Shown here: one piece after another, positions 27,792 to 37,642 of the stretch
Layout: each line of letters opens with the position of its first letter
Numbering within the stretch: position 1 is the first letter of the stretch
From: RBG-16-34-14 sp963727535
Lineage (GTDB): Bacteria > Bacteroidota > Ignavibacteria > Ignavibacteriales > Ignavibacteriaceae
Direction of reading: 5' to 3'
NCBI GenBank assembly: GCA_963727535.1
Contig: CAVSGR010000001.1
Location: 248,001-312,000 of the forward strand
Length of the DNA: 64,000 nucleotides
Program-made: the position numbers and the translations under genes
Notes under the pieces: model-generated
What the model saw: only the letters and a program-made list of their open reading frames with translations
Databases searched by the model: none
Told to the model about the DNA's origin: nothing

Positions 27792-28452
27792 CAATGTAGA
27801 TTTCGGATATCCGCACCAGCCGGTTTTTACCGACCTGAATTTCGTTCTTGAAAAAGGGGAATTTTGTTTTCTCATAGGAAAAAGCGGATCAGGGAAGAGC
27901 ACTGTTTTGCAGCTTATTTATATGAATATTTTTCCCAATTCAGGTTATGTACTTGTAGATGAATATAATTCTAAAATTATGAAGCCGAGGCAACTACCAT
28001 ATTTAAGAAGAAAAGTCGGTGTTGTTTTTCAGGATTTCAAGTTGTTACGGGACAGGAATATTTTTGATAATCTTGCTTTTGTTCTTGAAGTAATAAAAAC
28101 TCCAAAAAATGAAATTAAAAAAAGAGTTATTAATGCTTTAACAGAAGTTGGATTAGCTCACAGGAAAAATAGTAAACCTGATGAATTATCAGGAGGAGAA
28201 AAACAGAGAATAGCTATAGCAAGGGCTGTTATTAACGAACCCGTTTTACTTCTCGCAGACGAACCTACAGGCAACCTCGATCCTGAAACTTCTTATGAGA
28301 TTGTTGAGATTTTCAGAAGGATAAATGCAAAGGGAACTGCTGTACTTTTTGCAACTCACAATTATGAAATTGTAAAAAAATACGATGCAAAAATTATTAA
28401 AATAGAAAACGGTAAGGCTTATAGGGGGATATTAAAACAGAAGGCAGAATGA
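27778..28452 (+). CDS. ftsE: Cell division ATP-binding protein FtsE
   Basis: FtsE is the ATPase of FtsEX, which activates periplasmic peptidoglycan hydrolases during division. 224 residues with Walker A GKSGSGKST (about 36-44), Q-loop VFQDFKLLRDRNIFDNLAF, ABC signature LSGGEKQR, Walker B VLLLADEPTGNLD and H-loop ATHNYEIV. The opening SFNNVDFGYPHQPVF and the FKLLRDR segment favour FtsE over other small ABC ATPases. No ftsX follows: adk runs towards it on the other strand, so the membrane partner must be encoded elsewhere. Confidence 0.88.
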   Translation: MLSFNNVDFGYPHQPVFTDLNFVLEKGEFCFLIGKSGSGKSTVLQLIYMNIFPNSGYVLVDEYNSKIMKPRQLPYLRRKVGVVFQDFKLLRDRNIFDNLAFVLEVIKTPKNEIKKRVINALTEVGLAHRKNSKPDELSGGEKQRIAIARAVINEPVLLLADEPTGNLDPETSYEIVEIFRRINAKGTAVLFATHNYEIVKKYDAKIIKIENGKAYRGILKQKAE

Positions 28453-28466
28453 TTCTTATAAAGATG

Positions 28467-29111
28467 TCATCTTTTAATCTTTTCCATAATTCTTTCTGAT
28501 ATTTCTTCAACTTTTCCAATTCCATCAATATACATTACATCTTCATTTTCACTATAATAATCGAGAACAGGTTTAGTAGTTGTATTAAATACTTCCAACC
28601 TTTTCCTGATTACTTCTTCCTTGTCGTCACTTCTCTGGTAAAAACTATCTTTTGTTCCACAGTTCGGACAAGAATCGGAATTTTCAATTTCTTCCAGCGA
28701 GAAAATTTGTTTACAATTCTTGCAAGCCCTTCTGGACGTAAGCCGTTTAATAATTTCTTCCTCGTTAGCAGTAATAGATACTATCTTCTTCTGATTCATA
28801 TTGAGCTCGGATAAAAGTTTATCCAGATTTCTTGCCTGTGCCACGGTTCGCGGAAATCCGTCAAGTATAAACCCGTTTTTATTTCTTTCTTCCTTCAAAG
28901 TATCACTAATGATCCCTGCCATTATGTTATCGGGAACTAATTCACCTTTATCCATAATTTTTTTTGCTTCTAATCCAAGAGGAGTTTTTTTATCTAATGC
29001 TGATCTTAAAATATCTCCTGTTGAAATATGTGGAATACTTAGTTTTGAAGAGAGAATTTTTGCCTGAGTTCCTTTCCCAACCCCTGGCGCACCGAAAAGT
29101 ATTATACGCAT
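28467..29111 (-). CDS. adk: Adenylate kinase (zinc-lid type)
   Basis: Adk interconverts ATP and AMP with two ADP. 214 residues: P-loop GAPGVGKGTQAKIL (7-20), the AMP-binding region SIPHISTGDILR, FILDGFPRTVAQA, and a long LID carrying four cysteines (CKNCKQIF...SCPNCG), which hold zinc. DDKEEVIRKRLEVF is also conserved. It converges with ftsE, 14 bp apart. Confidence 0.96.
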   Translation of the reverse strand: MRIILFGAPGVGKGTQAKILSSKLSIPHISTGDILRSALDKKTPLGLEAKKIMDKGELVPDNIMAGIISDTLKEERNKNGFILDGFPRTVAQARNLDKLLSELNMNQKKIVSITANEEEIIKRLTSRRACKNCKQIFSLEEIENSDSCPNCGTKDSFYQRSDDKEEVIRKRLEVFNTTTKPVLDYYSENEDVMYIDGIGKVEEISERIMEKIKR

Positions 29112-29183
29112 AATATCCTTAAAAAGTTCAATACTAAGTTATTGTTATTTAAAATCTTATTCAAGATTTCCTTATATAATAAA

Positions 29184-29687
29184 TTATGAAAAGGATTGTG
29201 GATTTTGTTTTTGAATTATTCTTAAATTCCTGAAGAATTCCTGTAATAACGACCTGCTTTCCTCCGCACAGAGACCGGAAAATACATTTACCTGGTGATT
29301 GTATTTATTCTCGGCTGGTAAATTATATAGTGAACCACAAGCTCCGAACTTAGAATCGAATTCTGCAAAGTATAAATTGTTTATTCGCGCATTTAAGATT
29401 GCTCCCGTACACATAACACAAGGCTCAAGAGTAACATAAATATCACATTCATTTAATCTCCAGTTGCCGATGTGATTTGCAGCAGCAGTAATTGCAATCA
29501 TTTCTGCATGAGCAGTAGGATCTTTTAACGTTTCAATCTGGTTATAACCTTTCCCAATTATTTGATTCTTATGAATAACAACAGCACCGACAGGGACCTC
29601 ATCTTTTTCAAAAGCTCTTACAGCTTCTTTCAAAGCAGCCTTCATAAATCTTATATTTTCTTCCGGAAATAACATTATGTCTTTCAA
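29184..29687 (-). CDS. tadA: tRNA-specific adenosine deaminase
   Basis: TadA deaminates A34 of tRNA-Arg(ACG) to inosine. It has the zinc-dependent cytidine-deaminase fold with the catalytic motif PTAHAEMIAI (HAE) and PCVMCTGAI (PCxxC), and VPVGAVVIHKNQIIGKGYN upstream. 167 residues is normal. The start is ATG at 29687; an internal ATG at codon 5 is also possible. It is close to a tRNA-Arg gene, though that tRNA has another anticodon. Free-base guanine or cytosine deaminases are related but less likely. Confidence 0.85.
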   Translation of the reverse strand: MKDIMLFPEENIRFMKAALKEAVRAFEKDEVPVGAVVIHKNQIIGKGYNQIETLKDPTAHAEMIAITAAANHIGNWRLNECDIYVTLEPCVMCTGAILNARINNLYFAEFDSKFGACGSLYNLPAENKYNHQVNVFSGLCAEESRSLLQEFFRNLRIIQKQNPQSFS

Positions 29688-29766
29688 CTTTGTTTTGCCT
29701 AATAATCTCGAACCTTAATCATAACACATTTGAGATTTGAGTTTTGATTTTTGAGATTTTATTCAG

Positions 29767-29840
29767 TACGCCCGCAGGGATTCGAACCCCGAACCGCTTG
29801 ATCCGAAGTCAAGTGCTCTATCCAGTTGAGCTACGGGCGC
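29767..29840 (-). tRNA. tRNA-Arg (anticodon TCG)
   Basis: A 74-nt cloverleaf on the minus strand. The acceptor stem GCGCCCG pairs with CGGGCGT (the first pair is G-T) and the discriminator is A. The D-arm begins TAGCTC; the anticodon stem CTTGA/TCAAG encloses loop CTTCGGA with anticodon TCG at 29804-29806; the T-arm has GGTTCGAATCC. CCA is not encoded. It would read CGA and, with wobble, other CGN arginine codons. Confidence 0.95.
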
Positions 29841-29877
29841 GTTTTAATGAACAATTTATAATGTATAATTTACAATT

Positions 29878-31710
29878 TTATTCTCTAACAGGTAGTCCTT
29901 CAATTTCCATTATCTTCAAAGCATTCGTGGTTGGTGATGGACCCTTTCTTAATTGATAATCAAAAATCATTTTACCGTTTGAAACATCTTCTTTGAAATG
30001 GTAATTACTGATCTGGGGTATGTCGGTTTCTAATTTAATTAACTCGAGATCGTGAGTGGAAATAAGTCCTGTAGCATTTAATCCTGAAAGAGCTTTTATG
30101 TAAGACTTGCTCCCGATTAGTCTTTCAAGATTGTTTGTCCCTTTGAATATTTCATCAATCAGGTAAAAGACAGGCATATCATTTTCTGTTTTAATTTCTT
30201 CTAAAATATTTTTTAATCTTTTTACTTCCGCATAAAAATATGAAATACCGTCTGTAATTGAGTCACTAATATTTATACACGTAATAAGTCTGAAAAGATT
30301 CGTTTCGATTTTTGAAGCATTAACCACACTACCTGCAAAAGCAAGTACTAAATTTACTCCTGTCGTTTTCAGAAATGTACTTTTGCCGGACATATTGGAA
30401 CCGGTAATGATAACGACTTCTCTTTTTTTTGTCAGAGAAAAATTATTGTGAATATTTATTTGGGAAGGAATCAGCGGATGAGCAATATTTTCTGCATTAA
30501 ATATGTAATTATCATCCTTTACAAAAACAGGGAATACATAATCAGGATTTAAATAAGCGAAGTTTGATAATGATATCAATGCTTCAAGGTTATAAAATAC
30601 TTCCAGCCACTCCGGCAGTTTATCTTTCAATTCTGCTTTCACTTTTTCTAATTTATAGGCAATGAAAAAATCATATGGAAAAAAGCTGTTTAACAGAAAT
30701 GAAGTGACCGGATTTATCTGAAAGCCTGCTGCCTGAGTTATTCTGTTTAGCCTTTTAAAATAATGAGAAGGGGATTTTTTATGCGCAAAAAAAACAGAGC
30801 AAATTTTATTTAGTTTTACATTTTTAGGGTTTCGTATTGCAGGATAATTTTCCAGGAATTCCAATATCCTACTAAATTTTCCGAACTCTGTTTGAACCTC
30901 TAATGACTTTTTAAATAATTCATCAATATGTTTGGAGTTAAACCAGTAAATACCAATATATATAAGAACGCCGACTGACCAATATGCAGGCAATAATTGT
31001 ATAATAAATAAGACTAAAAGCAGAATATTAACCGGAATAATAATCGAAGTCAGGAAAATTATATTTTTTATTTTATCAATATTTATTCCTGATTTTAGCC
31101 AGTCTGATAGTTTGGTTCCCTCCAATCTTTTTTTAGAAGACAGTGTTGCATTCAGGCGAAGTCTGTTCCTTAATCCCTGTAAAGGAATCAGTTCGTTAAT
31201 AATTTGTTGTCTTTCCAGTATAACCTTTTCTGATGGAATTTTAGTTAATAACCAGTCCCTGAGCTTATTACTACTCTCTTCTGAAGTGGATATATCAATT
31301 AATTGGTGAAGTGAATGTTTCCCTGTTATGCTTAAATCAGATTCAAAAGGATGATCATTTCTTGTCTGGGCAAAGTTTTTAGAAGGAATATTTTCCCAGT
31401 CAATATTCATCCTGGCAAGATTATCTTTTTTAATATTTATCCATACCTTACATTTTTTAATCCCATAATCAATTTTGTTATGAATTGCCGTAAATATTCC
31501 AAAAATAATTATTGAAATAGCTGCAGAAAATAATGTAAAAAGTGTGTTCAGATAAAAAAAAGAAAAAAAGAATAATGATAATCCCGAGATAAAAATTGCT
31601 AATCTATAAAAGCCAAACCTGAAGCTTCTTTTTTGCAAGGCTTTAATTCTTAAATCAAATTTCTTAATTCCATCATCAAATTCTTTTAATCTGAGTTTTC
31701 TTGTTTCCAT
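29878..31710 (-). CDS. Membrane-anchored MutS-like ATPase
   Basis: A 610-residue protein with the C-terminal MutS-type ATPase domain: Walker A GSNMSGKSTFLKT (about 440), a region ITCINISDSITDGISYFYAEVKRL, Walker B VFYLIDEIFKGTN and the His of STHDLELI. Unlike true MutS it lacks the mismatch-binding domain and has four likely transmembrane helices in two pairs (about 36-76 and 210-250). Between these and the ATPase is a helical clamp-like region. Such proteins are annotated MutS family in Bacteroidetes. Since the N-terminus is in the membrane, mismatch repair is unlikely; the true role is unknown. The ATPase family is certain. Confidence 0.85.
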   Translation of the reverse strand: METRKLRLKEFDDGIKKFDLRIKALQKRSFRFGFYRLAIFISGLSLFFFSFFYLNTLFTLFSAAISIIIFGIFTAIHNKIDYGIKKCKVWINIKKDNLARMNIDWENIPSKNFAQTRNDHPFESDLSITGKHSLHQLIDISTSEESSNKLRDWLLTKIPSEKVILERQQIINELIPLQGLRNRLRLNATLSSKKRLEGTKLSDWLKSGINIDKIKNIIFLTSIIIPVNILLLVLFIIQLLPAYWSVGVLIYIGIYWFNSKHIDELFKKSLEVQTEFGKFSRILEFLENYPAIRNPKNVKLNKICSVFFAHKKSPSHYFKRLNRITQAAGFQINPVTSFLLNSFFPYDFFIAYKLEKVKAELKDKLPEWLEVFYNLEALISLSNFAYLNPDYVFPVFVKDDNYIFNAENIAHPLIPSQINIHNNFSLTKKREVVIITGSNMSGKSTFLKTTGVNLVLAFAGSVVNASKIETNLFRLITCINISDSITDGISYFYAEVKRLKNILEEIKTENDMPVFYLIDEIFKGTNNLERLIGSKSYIKALSGLNATGLISTHDLELIKLETDIPQISNYHFKEDVSNGKMIFDYQLRKGPSPTTNALKIMEIEGLPVRE

Positions 31711-31877
31711 TTTGGATATATTACAATAATGTTAATGTAATTTATGAATAATAGAGATTTTATGCTTTTCTCTGATTGGAAAATGTTGATACCCACAAGC
31801 AAAAATGGTAGATGCATTTAATTAAATGTTAATGTAAATTATAGAATCAGGGCTGAAATTTATCTACACAATAATAA

Positions 31878-33921
31878 ATGAATTCATTTAAAACCCGCAC
31901 AATTATTTTTTTATTCCTGAGCTTTGTCTTTTCATCATTCAATTCATTCTGCCAGGATGAGATTGGACAGCCCTTTATAAAATATTATAGTCCTAAGGAA
32001 TATAATGCAAGTTATCAGAACTGGTGTGTGAACCAGGATAAAAGGGGGATAATGTATTTTGGAAACACCGAAGGAATTCTTGAATATGACGGCTTATCCT
32101 GGCGTTTAATTAAAATACCAAATAATTCCATTGTGAGATCTTTAGTGTATAGATAAAGATGGAAGAATTTATGTTGCTGCTTCTTCTGATTTCGGTTATC
32201 TCGCACCTGATTCAACCGGACAATTGCAATTTGTTTCTTTAATAAAGTTATCTTGATGAACAATACCAGAAATTTGGTGACGTATGGGACGTTGTGGCTT
32301 CTTCGCACGGCGTTTATTATAAAACGAAGGGATAAAATCTTCAGATGGAACGGAAACAAAATAGATGTTATTGATTCAGCGTACGCTTTCAGATTATATA
32401 AAATAAATGATGATGTTTACACGAGAGATGACGGAAGAGGATCTATTGAAAATAGAGGAGAATCATTAAAGCTTGTTCCAGATGGAGAAGAATTTGCATC
32501 AATCGGTGTATATGATATGCTTCCGTTTGGAAATAAAATTCTTGTAACTACAAGTGACAAGGGTTTGTTTATTTACGATGGTGATACATTTTCAGCTTTT
32601 ATAACAGAAGTAGATTCATTCTTAACTAAAAAGCATGATCTATAATGCGTGCAACTTGATGAATGGTAATTTTGCTTTTGCAACTATGCGTGGAGGCGTT
32701 GCTATAATTGATAAAGATGGTCACCTTTTAAAAATAGTAAATTCAAATAACGGACTACCCTTCGGATGTTGTTTATGATGTTATTTCCCGACAAGCAGGG
32801 AGGATTATGGTTAGCAATGAATGAGGGAATTCAAGAATTGAAATATCATCTCCTTTTACTATTATTACAAAAAATAATACAGGAAATGCTTACCTATCCT
32901 CAGTTTACAGGTTTAAGAATAAACTTTATGCTTCCAATTCATTCGGACTGTTTTATTTTGATGAATCAGCCTCAATGTTTAGTCCTTAGGAGATATTAAT
33001 TCAGGCGGACAAAATTTTATCTCAATTGGTAATACTCTGCTTGCTGCTACAAATAGTATGATATACAAGATCGATGAAAATAATAACTAAAAAGCATCTA
33101 TAATTTTGAGACTCCTACATTGTTTTCATCTGCAATAGATTCAAATATAATCTACTTAATTTACAGGATCGGACTGGCAATCTTAAAATACGATAACGGC
33201 ACTCTTAAAGTGTTAAAGAGATACTTCAATTACAAGTGATGAGATGGAATCACTTGGCAGAAGATAGTGATGGAAGTTTATGGATTAAAACTTATTATGA
33301 AGGAGTTGTTCATGTGAAGAGTGATGCTAAAAATTTATTTTCGATTAATAACAATACAAAATTTGATATAGACCGATATAACAACCAGGGCGGATTGCCG
33401 GGGAATCAGTACAACATTATATCTATAAACAATAAAACGCTTTTTGCTACCGATGCCGGGCTTTTCAGATTTGATCCCGGTTCAAAAAGTTTTATTCCTG
33501 ATTCAACACTTGGAGAAACATTTACAGATTCGACTCATCATATATATTGCAGGTAAACAAAGATCATAATGGCGATCTGTGGATTTTAGTAAAAACTGAT
33601 GAAGGAAATGAACTTGGTAAAGCTGTTAAGCAAAGAAGATGGAAAATATAATTGGAATCCCGACCCGGTATTTCGAAGACTTGATTTAAGTACTGTTTTT
33701 ACACTCTATGCCGATTATGATCCGCAGGATAATAAAGATTATTTATGGATTAGTACGGACCAGGGATTAATTCGGTACGATCCCGCAATTAAACAAATAT
33801 ATCAAAAAGAATTTTCAACTATTATCAGAAGTGTAGTATGTTAACCAGGATTCCTTTATTTACAAAGGAGCAGGATATGATTCATTAAAGAAGAAAAATA
33901 TTTTATCCTTTGTGAATAATA
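31878..33921 (+). pseudogene. Sensor (propeller) half of a hybrid two-component regulator, broken by about ten frame changes
   Basis: This stretch encodes a periplasmic sensor with a signal peptide and repeats of the two-component-regulator propeller type. Fragments in changing frames read GRIYVAASSDFGYLAPDS, KGLFIYDGDTF, MRGGVAIIDKDG, GGLWLAMNEGI, GSLWIKTYYEGV and YLWISTDQGLIRYDP in the correct order. Breaks fall near 32150, 32240, 32330, 32640, 32760, 32790, 32840, 32990, 33090, 33235, 33555 and 33844. The repeat order and spacing are otherwise intact and lead straight into the kinase half at 33922. It is either a recently dying gene or a stretch of poor sequence. ATG 31878 is the probable true start of the whole regulator. 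Confidence 0.8.
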
Positions 33922-35853
33922 ATGTTGGTATTTCATTTTTCTGCAGTAAGTTATGATAGATCTGAAACAAATCGGTTCCAATATTATCTCGAAGGCTATG
34001 ATGATGAATGGTCCCAATGGACCTCTGAATCGTTAAAAGAATATACTAATCTTTCAGGCGGAGATTATATATTTCATGTCCGTTCAAAAAATGTTTATGG
34101 AGTAATTGGGAAAGAAGATACTTTTTCTTTTACAATTTTGTCTCCATGGTATTTTTCCTGGTGGTCGTATGTAGTGTATGCTTTAATTTTTCTCGGATTA
34201 TTATACCTGATAAGACGGTTGGAATTAAAAAGAGTAAACAAAAAACACAATCTGGAGTTAGAACTTGTAGAATACAAAAAGTTGAAAGAACTTGATCAGT
34301 TAAAATCACAATTCTTTGCAAATATCTCACACGAGTTCCGTACTCCGCTCACCTTAATTCTGGGGCAAATTGAAAGTGTTATGTCTTCTGCAGTTGAGAC
34401 AAAAGAAAAAGGTAAGCTCCAGGTTGCAAACAGAAATGCAAGAAGACTTTTAACCTTGATAAATCAATTACTTGATCTTTCAAAGCTTGAGGCGGGAAGT
34501 ATGAAACTAAAAGCCGAACAACATAATGTCGTTTCATTTTTGAAAAGCCTCTTCTATTCGTTTGAATCACTTGCGGAAACACAAAAAATTACAATGAAAT
34601 TTGAATCCGAATATGAAAACATTCCGGTTGTTTTTGAGCCTGATAAATTAGAAAAAGTTTTTTACAATCTTATTTCAAATGCATTTAAGTTTACGGCAGC
34701 GGACGGAGAGATAAAAGTAGAATTAAAAATTGTGAACTCAACAGAAGTAGAGATAATAATAAAAGATACTGGCGAAGGCATTGATGCAGAAGAGCTTCCT
34801 CACATCTTTGACCGGTTTTACCAGGTTGATGGATCAACCACGAGGCAACATGAAGGAACCGGTATTGGTCTGGCATTAACAAAAGAATTAGTTGAATTAC
34901 ATAAGGGGAAAATAAAAGTAAACAGCAAAAAAGGTGGGGGGAGTGAATTTATAATTCAACTTCCTCTTGGTGAATTAAAAGTATCAAAAGAATTTACTCC
35001 CGATAAAACTTTACAGGAGAATCTCTATAGCGAACCCGAAACTTCAGGTACAAACCAGTTATCCGGCGTTCGGAATCAGGAATCCGGAGAAAGAGAAATA
35101 ATCCTGATTGTTGAGGATAATTATGATGTTCGTAATTATATACGTGAACAGGTCGAAGCCGATTATCAAATAATTGAAGCTTCAAACGGCGAAGAAGGAA
35201 TTACAAAAGCAAAAGAGAAAATTCCTGATCTAATTATTACAGATGTAATGATGCCAAAGATGGATGGTTATCAATTTTCTAAAAGAATCAGGAATGATGA
35301 AAAGACGAGTCACATACCGATAATAATGTTAACAGCAAAAGCCGGACTAGATGATAAGATTGAGGGACTTGAATCGGGAATAGATGCATACATTACGAAA
35401 CCTTTCAGCGCTAAAGAATTACAAGTAAGAGTTAAAAATTTAATCTATCAACGCGAACAGCTGAGAAAACGGTTTACTAAATCAACAACTATAAAACCTT
35501 CGGAAGTTTCTACTGTCTCAATCGATCAGCAATTTTTAGCAAAGACAATCAAAATAATTGAAGAACATTTTGAAGATGAAAAATTCGGAATTGAGCAGCT
35601 TGCTGAAGAAGTTAATATGAGCGTTTCACAACTTAGCAGGAAACTTAATGCACTTGTTGACCAGCCGGCGGGACAGCTAATCCGGTCGATGAGATTACAA
35701 AGAGCCGCAGATCTTTTAAGGCAAAACGCGGGAAGCGTAGCCGAAATTTGTTATAAAGTCGGCTTTAATGATCAGGCTTATTTTTCCCGCGCTTTCAAGA
35801 AACAATTCGGATGCAGTCCTTCAGAATATAAAAAAGATGAATTCAGTAATTAG
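33922..35853 (+). CDS. Hybrid sensor histidine kinase / response regulator with AraC-type DNA-binding domain (C-terminal part)
   Basis: The intact C-terminal 643 residues of a one-protein two-component system (HTCS), a type common in polysaccharide-using Bacteroidota. The order is a Y_Y_Y domain (1-70, FQYYLEGYDDEWSQW), a transmembrane helix (about 74-96), HisKA with the phospho-His in FANISHEFRTPLTL (about 136), HATPase_c (DTGEGIDAEELPHIF), REC (about 392-505, LIVEDN and the Asp of LIITDVMMPKMDG, Lys in ITKPF) and an AraC/XylS helix-turn-helix (about 540-640). All phosphorelay residues are present. The sensor half just upstream is frameshifted. The target promoter is probably nearby; the T9SS beta-helix gene downstream is convergent, not co-transcribed. 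Confidence 0.9.
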   Translation: MLVFHFSAVSYDRSETNRFQYYLEGYDDEWSQWTSESLKEYTNLSGGDYIFHVRSKNVYGVIGKEDTFSFTILSPWYFSWWSYVVYALIFLGLLYLIRRLELKRVNKKHNLELELVEYKKLKELDQLKSQFFANISHEFRTPLTLILGQIESVMSSAVETKEKGKLQVANRNARRLLTLINQLLDLSKLEAGSMKLKAEQHNVVSFLKSLFYSFESLAETQKITMKFESEYENIPVVFEPDKLEKVFYNLISNAFKFTAADGEIKVELKIVNSTEVEIIIKDTGEGIDAEELPHIFDRFYQVDGSTTRQHEGTGIGLALTKELVELHKGKIKVNSKKGGGSEFIIQLPLGELKVSKEFTPDKTLQENLYSEPETSGTNQLSGVRNQESGEREIILIVEDNYDVRNYIREQVEADYQIIEASNGEEGITKAKEKIPDLIITDVMMPKMDGYQFSKRIRNDEKTSHIPIIMLTAKAGLDDKIEGLESGIDAYITKPFSAKELQVRVKNLIYQREQLRKRFTKSTTIKPSEVSTVSIDQQFLAKTIKIIEEHFEDEKFGIEQLAEEVNMSVSQLSRKLNALVDQPAGQLIRSMRLQRAADLLRQNAGSVAEICYKVGFNDQAYFSRAFKKQFGCSPSEYKKDEFSN

Positions 35854-35878
35854 GCTTCATCATTAATTCCTGAACAAC

Positions 35879-37642
35879 TTAACGTAAGAGAACCATCTTT
35901 TTAGTTTCAATAAAATTACCAGCCTTTATCCTATAAAAATAAATCCCGCTTGGTAGAGAAGAAGCATCGAAGTTAATTTGATAAGTCCCAGCACTCTGTT
36001 CTTTATCAACTAATTCTTTAATCTTTTCTCCAAGTACATTAAATACCCTTAGATTTACAAAAGATGTGTTTGCAACTGAATATTTAATAACTGTAGATGG
36101 ATTAAAAGGATTTGGAAAATTTTGTGACAGATTAAATTTACCAGGTAAGTTTTTTACCTCCTCTGCATCTGTTACTCCCGTTAAATGAAATTTAACAATC
36201 TTTAAGAAATGTGTTGTCCCAATACTGAATCTTGAATCAACTATTAACTTTGGCTGGTACTGGCTTAAAATTGTTTTAGTAATAAGTGGTGGGAAAAAAG
36301 TAAAAGTAACACCAACTGAATCTTTTGGACCAACTACAAATACAGTCGGTGTGATTTCAAGAGCCGAGTCAGGTTTTACTCTTTCATATATTACTGAAGT
36401 ATATACGGAATCCGGAACAGTTCCAATATTGTGTACGTAAAAGACCGTATCAACTCTGGGTGTTGAGGCATCAATATCACCCAAGTCGCTTATTGCTGCA
36501 TCAAAAGAAAGAAGTGCATTTGGAATTGAACTTCCTGTTAAAATTAATCTTGCAGGATTAACAGAGTAGTCATCATTATTATAAATTAAAAGAGTATCGG
36601 TTAAATCTTCGTTTACAAGTGGTGTCCAGGTTAAAGTTAATTCTCCACTCTCTAAAGGATCGATCATCACAGGGAAGTTACTTTGAATTTGTATAGTTGA
36701 ACTGTTTTGCACAACCGATGTGCTATCGATTTTAAGAACACTTGATCCGATGTTGATAATAGTGACTGACAAAATTATTGGCTCGTTTGGCAGAGTTAAC
36801 CCAAAAGTATTTTCATCATTTGGGAAATATAAATGAGAAGATGAAAACCCAGGAAACGACAAACTCATTGGTCCGCCGTAAGCACCCATATCATTTCTTG
36901 TTGTTCCTTTTGAAGGCATTAGTGCGTTGCCAGACGAGTTTGGATCTTCATTATCATTGTATTCTATATCAGGATCACCAGCATCAATGCTAGGGGAGTT
37001 ATCATTTAAATAAAAACTGCTGTCTGCAAATGATGGCTGCAGACTGATATTTCCTGTTCCTTCAGTTTCAGTTTCATTTTCAACATTATTATATTCTGCT
37101 ATAACGTTTGCAGAAGTTAAGTTTATCTGTTCATTATCGCTCTGGAAATTATTCCATACAATATTATTTTTTATTGTCGCATTTGCAGCCCATACTCTAA
37201 TACCGCAACCATTAGTATTTGATGAATTGCCCGTAATAGTATTGTTCACTATTAAATTTGGTAAATCACTTCCCGGTAAAGTTTCAAAAACCCAAAGACC
37301 GCCGCCGCCAAACGTTTGTCTGCCGCTAACAGCCTCGAAAACCTGGTTCCCATTGATGATATTATTTGCGATCAAGGCATCTGCACAATAATTAAGAACT
37401 ATTCCACCTCCATACATTCCTTTGTTATTAAGGATAACGTTATTAATTATATGAGGAGAGCCGTCGCCGCATCTGATTGCACCGCCGCCGGCACTTACTG
37501 TGCCTGTTGGGGAGTTTATTGCTTCATTATTTACAATCAAATTATATTTTATGGTGGGAGAAGATTGCGTCATAAAAATTCCTCCTCCTTCTATATAAGT
37601 TCCTGCGCCATGCTCATCATATCCATTTTGTTCCTTTACCAC
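35879..37642 (-). CDS. Secreted right-handed beta-helix protein with T9SS sorting domain (main part)
   Basis: About 587 residues. The first half has parallel beta-helix repeats (SSPTIKYNLIVNNEAI, SPHIINNVILNNKGMYGGGIV, ADALIANNIINGN, PNLIVNNTITGNSSN, NATIKNNIVWNN), as in polysaccharide lyases and surface adhesins. Then come SPSIDAGDP, a beta-sandwich part (about 265-490) and a T9SS type A sorting domain (FNLSQNFPNPFNPST, LRVFNVLGEKI, SGIYFYRI, ETKKMVLLR). It is the continuation of the fragment at 37617-37991; one extra base near 37617-37622 breaks the frame. Substrate or enzymatic activity is not evident. Confidence 0.82.
   Translation of the reverse strand: MVKEQNGYDEHGAGTYIEGGGIFMTQSSPTIKYNLIVNNEAINSPTGTVSAGGGAIRCGDGSPHIINNVILNNKGMYGGGIVLNYCADALIANNIINGNQVFEAVSGRQTFGGGGLWVFETLPGSDLPNLIVNNTITGNSSNTNGCGIRVWAANATIKNNIVWNNFQSDNEQINLTSANVIAEYNNVENETETEGTGNISLQPSFADSSFYLNDNSPSIDAGDPDIEYNDNEDPNSSGNALMPSKGTTRNDMGAYGGPMSLSFPGFSSSHLYFPNDENTFGLTLPNEPIILSVTIINIGSSVLKIDSTSVVQNSSTIQIQSNFPVMIDPLESGELTLTWTPLVNEDLTDTLLIYNNDDYSVNPARLILTGSSIPNALLSFDAAISDLGDIDASTPRVDTVFYVHNIGTVPDSVYTSVIYERVKPDSALEITPTVFVVGPKDSVGVTFTFFPPLITKTILSQYQPKLIVDSRFSIGTTHFLKIVKFHLTGVTDAEEVKNLPGKFNLSQNFPNPFNPSTVIKYSVANTSFVNLRVFNVLGEKIKELVDKEQSAGTYQINFDASSLPSGIYFYRIKAGNFIETKKMVLLR

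Noticed and set aside
29744..29956. Plus-strand frame across the tRNA (ends of tRNA read as GIRTPNRLIRSQVLYPVELRAR)
   Set aside because: This is the well-known false frame produced by a tRNA gene on the other strand; the cloverleaf explains the sequence.
31878..33921. Programmed ribosomal frameshifting
   Set aside because: About ten breaks in both directions without slippery sites in common; error or decay is simpler.
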